Shown here: in pieces, positions 6,502 through 10,389 of the stretch
How the letters are laid out: the number at the start of each line of letters is the position of its first letter
Position numbering within the stretch: position 1 is the stretch's first letter
DNA from: Clostridia bacterium
GTDB taxonomy: Bacteria; Bacillota; Clostridia; Oscillospirales; Acutalibacteraceae
DNA: 10,389 bases
Reading direction: 5' to 3'
Assembly (NCBI GenBank): GCA_017454565.1
Contig: JAFTCS010000260.1
Span: 1-10,389 of the forward strand
Translations under genes and position numbers: made by a program
The notes under the pieces: model-generated
Told to the model about the DNA's origin: nothing
The model's input: the letters and a program-made list of their open reading frames with translations, nothing else
Databases searched by the model: none

Positions 6502-6618
6502 GCACAATAAAAGACAGAACGGGCCTTTCTGTTATTGTTTGCAAAAAACAGAGCCGCAAAGACGGAAAAAGGGATCATGAAGGGGATCCTCTATTCGTTT
6601 ATGCGGCCCTGCTTTTTT
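6502..6618 (+). ncRNA. Candidate small RNA or terminated leader
   Basis: A roughly 117-nt transcript is predicted from a good promoter to a T-run. The 5' hairpin starts at the predicted transcript end: ACAATAA (6504-6510) pairs with TTATTGT (6532-6538), and inside it CAGAA (6515-6519) pairs with TTCTG (6527-6531) around a 7-base loop. A spacer (6539-6548) leads to a long second hairpin ending in T6. No open reading frame with a ribosome binding site lies within it, and I do not recognise a riboswitch consensus. It could be an independent regulatory RNA or an attenuated leader of the GH31 gene. Because the GH31 gene has its own extended -10 promoter downstream, the independent RNA is slightly favoured. 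Confidence 0.45.
6549..6618 (+). terminator. Long imperfect hairpin with T6 tail
   Basis: CAG (6549-6551) pairs with CTG (6609-6611), then after one mismatch GCCGCA (6553-6558) with TGCGGC (6602-6607), AGACGGA (6560-6566) with TTCGTTT (6594-6600, two G-T wobbles), and GGGATC (6571-6576) with GATCCT (6585-6590) around an 8-base loop. Six T residues follow at 6613-6618. This is the shape of an intrinsic terminator on the plus strand. Confidence 0.6.
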
Positions 6619-6677
6619 ATATAACAATTAATTTCAACAATAGTTGCGATTTTTATGTAGAATTCTTCAATATTCTG

Positions 6678-6686
6678 TGTTATAAT
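6678..6686 (+). promoter_or_regulatory. Extended -10 promoter of the GH31 gene
   Basis: TGTTATAAT (6678-6686) is a perfect extended -10 element (TGn-TATAAT). The position 17 bases upstream reads TAGAAT, a three-of-six -35 box, which is enough for an extended -10 promoter. The predicted start near 6693 leaves a leader of about 27 bases with AAAGGAG seven bases before the ATG. I found no catabolite-response element that I would trust. Confidence 0.6.
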
Positions 6687-6719
6687 ATCTGAAAAGCACA
6701 TTATGAAAGGAGTCTTATA

Positions 6720-8630
6720 ATGATTCGCAAATATATCTTTGGTTCTCCCATCGAGACCGATGCAGTGGTAGAGAGGATATCCCCCGAAAGCGGCGCCCCC
6801 GAATACCTCTCTGTTGAAAAGGATAATGACGGACACCATGTTTTTTCCTGCAGGCTTGCCGATGACGACATAGTTTACGGTCTGGGAGAAGCACCAAGAG
6901 GCATAAACAAGCGCGGTCACATCTATGAAAGCTTCAACAGCGACGACCCCTATCACACCGAGGAAAAACGCTCACTGTACGGTTCGCATAATTTTATTAT
7001 CGTTGACGGCGAAACATGCTTCGGTCTTTTTATCGACTGCGGAGCATCAGTCACCTTTGACATAGGCTATACCGAATATGACAAGCTGAGCATCACTCCA
7101 TCTGTCGGTGACTTTGTTCTTTATATCATAAAGGGAAGCAGCAGCTATGATATTGTAAAGCAGTTCAGGCATATAATCGGCAAAAGCTATATAGCGCCTA
7201 AGTGGGCATTTGGCTTTCAGCAAAGCCGCTGGAGCTACTACACCGCCGATGAAGTGCGAAAAGTTGCGAAAAGCTACCGTGAAGCGGGTATCCCGCTGGA
7301 TGCAATATATCTCGACATCGACTACATGGAGGATTACAAGGACTTCACCGTCAGCAGTGAGCGTTTCCCTGATTTTCCCGCTTTCGTGCAGGAAATGAAG
7401 GACATGGGTATACACCTTGTGCCCATAATCGACGCCGGCGTGAAAATAGAGGACGGCTATGACGTTTATGAGGAAGGCAAGGAAAAGGGATATTTCTGCA
7501 AGCGGCCTGACGGCACTGATTTCGTGGCGGCTGTGTGGCCGGGCAGAACACACTTCCCGGATTTTCTTGATCCCGAAGCGCGCAAGTGGTTCGGCGACAA
7601 GTACAAGGTTCTTCTGGATGCCGGCATTGACGGTTTCTGGAACGATATGAACGAACCGGCAATGTTTTTCACCGACGAGGGCGTGGAAGAGACCGTTGAA
7701 TATTTAAAGAATTTTGATTTTAACTGCAACAATGCAGGCAAATATTTCGAGCTTTCGGACAAGTTCACCAGACTCTCCAATCGCAGAAAGGACTACTCCA
7801 ACATCCGGCACAATATTAACGGCGAAATGGTGAACCATGACAAGGTGCACAACCTTTTCGGCTACATGATGACCCGTGCTGCCGCAGAAGGTTTCAAGCG
7901 TCTTGCTCCAGACAAGGATATTCTCCTTTTCTCGCGTTCGTCATACATAGGCATGCACCGCTACGGCGGTATATGGACCGGCGACAATCAGTCCTGGTGG
8001 TCGCATATCCTGCTGAATATCAAGATGATGCCGTCTCTGAATATGTGCGGCTTCATATACACCGGCGCAGATCTGGGCGGCTTCGGCGCCAACTGTACGC
8101 GTGACCTGCTTCTCCGCTGGCTGGCTGTGGGCATTTTCACTCCTCTCATGCGTGACCACAGCGCACTCGGAACAAGAAATCAGGAATGCTATAATATGGG
8201 CGACACCAGAGCTTTCAAGGGTATTGTCGGGCTGCGATACAGACTACTGCCCTATCTGTATGAGTCCTATCTGAATGCCTGCAGCAATGATGACATGATG
8301 ATAAAGCCGCTTGCTTTCGGATATCCCGATGACAAGAGGGCAAGGCACATAGAGGATCAGCTTCTTGTGGGTGACAGCATAATGATAACCCCAGTATACG
8401 AGCAGAACGCCGTAGGAAGATACGTTTATCTTCCCGAGGAAATGCGCCTTGCCGTGTTTAAAGACGCAAAGGTCTGCCGCACTGAAGTATTGCCTCAGGG
8501 TGTCCATTACATCGAGGCAGCCATTGACGAGGTACCGATATTTATAAGAAAGGGCAAGGAGCTTCCATTGTGCGCACCTGCACAGTGCACCGCCGAGCTT
8601 TCGGAAGAGATAACGGAAGTGATAAAGTAA
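6720..8630 (+). CDS. GH31 alpha-glucosidase, isomaltase type
   Basis: This 636-residue enzyme hydrolyses terminal alpha-glucose residues from short oligosaccharides. It has no signal peptide, so it should act in the cytoplasm after sugar uptake. An N-terminal beta-domain (about 1-155) carries IVYGLGE (51-57). The (beta/alpha)8 barrel (about 160-500) shows the nucleophile Asp309 in WNDMNEP and the acid/base Asp422 in WTGDNQS, plus IDYM (200-203) and RDHSALGTRNQE (478-489). It is highly similar along its length to the alpha-glucosidase of Blautia (Ruminococcus) obeum as I remember it. In that enzyme a Trp (W169) favours alpha-1,6 linkages, and the matching residue here is Trp171 in QSRWSYY, so isomaltose-type substrates are predicted. 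The C-terminus stops after ITEVIK, roughly 25 residues before the end of the obeum protein. AAAGGAG (6706-6712) fixes the start. The gene stands alone between divergent and convergent neighbours. Confidence 0.93.
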   Translation: MIRKYIFGSPIETDAVVERISPESGAPEYLSVEKDNDGHHVFSCRLADDDIVYGLGEAPRGINKRGHIYESFNSDDPYHTEEKRSLYGSHNFIIVDGETCFGLFIDCGASVTFDIGYTEYDKLSITPSVGDFVLYIIKGSSSYDIVKQFRHIIGKSYIAPKWAFGFQQSRWSYYTADEVRKVAKSYREAGIPLDAIYLDIDYMEDYKDFTVSSERFPDFPAFVQEMKDMGIHLVPIIDAGVKIEDGYDVYEEGKEKGYFCKRPDGTDFVAAVWPGRTHFPDFLDPEARKWFGDKYKVLLDAGIDGFWNDMNEPAMFFTDEGVEETVEYLKNFDFNCNNAGKYFELSDKFTRLSNRRKDYSNIRHNINGEMVNHDKVHNLFGYMMTRAAAEGFKRLAPDKDILLFSRSSYIGMHRYGGIWTGDNQSWWSHILLNIKMMPSLNMCGFIYTGADLGGFGANCTRDLLLRWLAVGIFTPLMRDHSALGTRNQECYNMGDTRAFKGIVGLRYRLLPYLYESYLNACSNDDMMIKPLAFGYPDDKRARHIEDQLLVGDSIMITPVYEQNAVGRYVYLPEEMRLAVFKDAKVCRTEVLPQGVHYIEAAIDEVPIFIRKGKELPLCAPAQCTAELSEEITEVIK

Positions 8631-8681
8631 TACCTGAATCCGTGAAACTCTGAAAATGATAAACAGCGTTTTCGGTGGGGC

Positions 8682-8741
8682 GCGGGTGTCCGGTGGAGAC
8701 CTCTGCGCAGCAGAAGCGCCGACCGAGCCGACAGGCGCGAC
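8682..8741 (+). repeat. Interspersed intergenic repeat, copy 2
   Basis: This copy matches 44-103 at 56 of 60 positions in the same orientation. One substitution breaks the first inverted repeat (GGTGTCC against GGAGACC now has a central mismatch), while TCTGC-GCA-GCAGA is intact. It lies 51 bp after the GH31 stop codon and about 125 bp beyond the stop of the convergent glycosyltransferase. Apparent reading frames across it, mainly arginine and leucine, are repeat-derived. Confidence 0.8.
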
Positions 8742-8770
8742 TCAACGCCCTCCGACATTCAGCTTTTTCC

Positions 8771-8794
8771 GCCTGTCCCTGACAAAGGACAGGC
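8771..8794. repeat. Perfect 8-bp hairpin in the convergent intergenic region
   Basis: GCCTGTCC (8771-8778) and GGACAGGC (8787-8794) are exact reverse complements around an 8-base loop. No T-run follows on either strand, so it is not a typical intrinsic terminator. It lies 30 bp from repeat copy 2 and could be part of the same element or stabilise the 3' end of a transcript. Confidence 0.5.
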
Positions 8795-8830
8795 TATAAA
8801 AACATATACTTTTCACCTGAATAAAAGCAT

Positions 8831-8865
8831 TAAAAGCCGATGATCGTACAGACCACCGGCTTTTA
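8831..8865. terminator. Bidirectional intrinsic terminator
   Basis: TAAAAGCCG (8831-8839) pairs perfectly with CGGCTTTTA (8857-8865) around a 17-base loop. The A-rich and T-rich arms give a T-tract on either strand. It lies directly after the stop codon of the minus-strand glycosyltransferase, and it can also end transcription from the GH31 gene on the plus strand. Confidence 0.72.
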
Positions 8866-9858
8866 TTATGCCTGAAGTTCTTCTTTTTTGGTGCTCTTAT
8901 TTTTCCGGCCGGGCTGTACAAACTTGTACGGCACCTCCGGCAGATAATCAGTCGGAACATAGTCCTCAGATACCACATAGCGGAAAATATCATTATTTGT
9001 GTCAAGATTGTAGCGCAGCTTCCTGAAATCAAAATGCAGAACATGCTGCCGGATAATGGAATATATATTTATATCATGCGCCTTTTTCGCAAAGGCAACA
9101 ATGGCAGGCTTGTACTTGTCATACACTCCGGCATACTGGAAGTAGTTCCTCTCGGCAAGTACGGAACGCCAGTAGTCGCTTATCTTTTCCATATTCATGG
9201 TGCCCATTATGCTGCCGAAACGCTTTTCATAAAAATACAGGTGCTTTCCGCATACAGCAAGCTTGTTTGCGTTGTGCAGAAGACGGCTGCTTGTGGCAAT
9301 GTCCTCAAAGAACATGTAGGGGTACCTTATGCCGGTATCTTTGAAAAGCTTTGTCTTGTAGAGCTTGTTCCAGGCATAGCTCTGCAGCTTGGTGTCACGG
9401 ATGAGATAATCCAGTGCCTGATCTCTGGTCAGCTCGCCGCTTTTCAGCACCGAAGGCCTGGGCAGCTTGAGGCCTGTATTGAAATATGAATACATGAACT
9501 TGCATATAGCCATGTCGGCATCGTATTTTTTGCATGCCTCGTACATATCCTTTAAATAATCCTTGTGTATGTGGTCGTCGCTGTCGATAAAGGCAATGTA
9601 CTCTCCCCTGACACGGTCAATACCGAAATTTCTGGCGTCTGAAAGTCCGCCGTTCGGCTTGCTGTAAAACCTGAAACGGCTGTCATTGCGGCAGAACGTC
9701 TTGGCTATTTGCGGGCTTCTGTCGGGAGAACCGTCATTTATTATAAGCACCTCATAGTCCTTGAAAGTCTGCCTCTTGATCGAAAACAGACATCTCAGCA
9801 GGTATTTTTCAACTTTATAGATAGGAAGTATAATTGATATTTTTGGGCTGTTATTCAA
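8866..9858 (-). CDS. GT2 family glycosyltransferase with TTG start
   Basis: This 330-residue protein is a GT-A fold family 2 transferase, which moves a sugar from a nucleotide-sugar donor to a growing surface glycan at the cytoplasmic face of the membrane. Visible motifs are SIILPIYKVEKYL (8-20), NDGSPD (41-46) for nucleotide binding, NGGLSDARN (69-77), the metal-binding DSDD (92-95), and YAWNKLYKTKLF with FFEDIA (161-188) in the acceptor region. The C-terminal part (about 220-330) is basic, with no membrane helix. The start codon is TTG. An in-frame stop lies a few codons upstream, the GT core begins at residue 7, and GAGGTGA precedes the TTG at good spacing, so no ATG start is possible. The gene follows the upstream glycosyltransferase after 12 bp and is the last gene of that operon. 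Donor and acceptor sugars cannot be read from the sequence. Confidence 0.88.
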   Translation of the reverse strand: MNNSPKISIILPIYKVEKYLLRCLFSIKRQTFKDYEVLIINDGSPDRSPQIAKTFCRNDSRFRFYSKPNGGLSDARNFGIDRVRGEYIAFIDSDDHIHKDYLKDMYEACKKYDADMAICKFMYSYFNTGLKLPRPSVLKSGELTRDQALDYLIRDTKLQSYAWNKLYKTKLFKDTGIRYPYMFFEDIATSSRLLHNANKLAVCGKHLYFYEKRFGSIMGTMNMEKISDYWRSVLAERNYFQYAGVYDKYKPAIVAFAKKAHDINIYSIIRQHVLHFDFRKLRYNLDTNNDIFRYVVSEDYVPTDYLPEVPYKFVQPGRKNKSTKKEELQA

Positions 9859-9870
9859 ACGATCACCTCA
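9859..9870 (-). promoter_or_regulatory. Ribosome binding site deciding the TTG start
   Basis: The 12-base gap between the two glycosyltransferase genes contains GAGGTGA on the minus strand, complementary over seven bases to the 16S rRNA tail. Its GAGG core lies seven bases before TTG. It supports translation from TTG and tight cotranscription of the pair. Confidence 0.7.
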
Positions 9871-10389
9871 TTATTCTACGACGGGCTTTTTCAGGTCTAA
9901 TTTGCTCAGCCTTGCATAGCTCAGCTTCAAGCTCAGCCTTACCTTTGCCCTTGCTCTGTTTATATTTTCCCTTGACGGCCGTTTGGCGTTTTCACCGCAC
10001 TGTCTGACCATTGACGGAACAGCAAAATACACATGGAAGATGTGTACGCCTAATTTTCTCCTGAATTTTTCATAGCTGCCCTGAGACTCAAGAAACAGCC
10101 TTATCATTGGTATGGTATTAACATAGTCGTTCACGCGCTGGGGCGTCATACGCGACTCTGTGTATACAGAAAAGGCTCTGGTGTAATGATAGCCGCAGCA
10201 GTTGACGGAAACCACCTTGTTTGCATACCAGAAAAGCTGCGGAGTAACTGCCGCATCCTCGTAATACATGTCAGGTATAGTGATGCCGTGTTCAGTAAAG
10301 AGCGTCCTCCTCCAAAGCTTTGCCCAGAGATAAAAGCGCATTCTGGTATCCCCCAGCAGGAGAGAAAGAGCCTCGTCACGGGTATATAC
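9871..10389 (-). CDS. GT2-like glycosyltransferase, C-terminal part (runs off the window)
   Basis: The frame is open to the end of the window, giving at least 173 residues of a longer protein; the ATG at 10341 is internal, not the start. Reading from the edge, YTRDEALSLLLGDTR is followed by YLWAKLWRRTLF and MYYEDAAVTPQLF. These align with LTRDQALDYLIRDTK, YAWNKLYKTKLF and MFFEDIATSSRLL in the next gene, so both are the same kind of GT2 enzyme. The NDGS and DSDD motifs would lie outside the window. The C-terminal part is basic and includes REN and several Arg/Lys-rich segments. The next glycosyltransferase begins 12 bp downstream, so the two form an operon whose promoter lies to the right of the window. 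Sequence divergence between the two suggests different acceptors. Confidence 0.8.
   Translation of the reverse strand, partial: VYTRDEALSLLLGDTRMRFYLWAKLWRRTLFTEHGITIPDMYYEDAAVTPQLFWYANKVVSVNCCGYHYTRAFSVYTESRMTPQRVNDYVNTIPMIRLFLESQGSYEKFRRKLGVHIFHVYFAVPSMVRQCGENAKRPSRENINRARAKVRLSLKLSYARLSKLDLKKPVVE

Noticed and set aside
6539..6612. Known riboswitch (c-di-GMP, preQ1, SRP or 6S-like RNA) upstream of the GH31 gene
   Set aside because: A GCCGCAAAGAC string recalls part of the c-di-GMP-I aptamer, but the other conserved segments and pairing are missing. No other family pattern fits.
8507..8758. Arginine-rich minus-strand frames across repeat copy 2
   Set aside because: They come from the GC-rich interspersed repeat and the end of the GH31 gene; similar frames appear across copy 1, which points to the repeat rather than a protein.
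10339..10341. ATG at 10341 as the start of the right-hand glycosyltransferase
   Set aside because: The frame stays open to the window edge, and the residues upstream of this ATG align with the neighbouring GT2 enzyme, so the ATG is internal and the gene is partial.

Overview
The window reads as chromosomal DNA of a gut or rumen Firmicute, most likely a Ruminococcus or close relative in the Oscillospiraceae/Lachnospiraceae. This is inferred from the proteins: a GH31 alpha-glucosidase very close to the Blautia (Ruminococcus) obeum isomaltase type, a C5a-peptidase-like surface subtilase, small membrane-protein families typical of Clostridia, strong GGAGG-type ribosome binding sites and sigma-A-like promoters. 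There is no rRNA, tRNA, CRISPR array, transposase or phage gene. GT fragment and intergenic ends are cut by the window borders.

Layout. Positions 1-205 are a hairpin-rich intergenic region carrying copy 1 of a roughly 60-bp interspersed repeat. From 206 to 6007 four genes lie on the minus strand. In order of transcription they are a small tail-anchored protein (6007-5747), a five-helix DUF6512-like membrane protein (5671-5186), a YdcF/DUF218 membrane protein (5097-4324) and a very large membrane-anchored S8 protease (4294-206). The last two look like one operon with its own good promoter at 5148-5176. A 712-bp AT-rich divergent region follows (6008-6719). It holds a helically phased array of GTTGAA hexamers beside a minus-strand -10 box, a promoter-hairpin-terminator unit that looks like a small RNA gene (about 6502-6618), and an extended -10 promoter for the next gene. 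The plus-strand GH31 alpha-glucosidase occupies 6720-8630. A convergent intergenic region (8631-8865) carries copy 2 of the repeat, a perfect hairpin and a bidirectional terminator. Two tandem GT2 glycosyltransferases fill the right end on the minus strand; the upstream one runs out of the window.

How the genes fit together. The left block is envelope-related: three membrane proteins and one exported protease. The GH31 enzyme has no signal peptide and should act in the cytoplasm on imported alpha-glucosides, probably alpha-1,6-linked ones. The two glycosyltransferases look like the tail of a cell-surface glycan operon. No sequence evidence links these three units into one system. The least expected signals are non-coding: the candidate small RNA, the hexamer array and the shared intergenic repeat.
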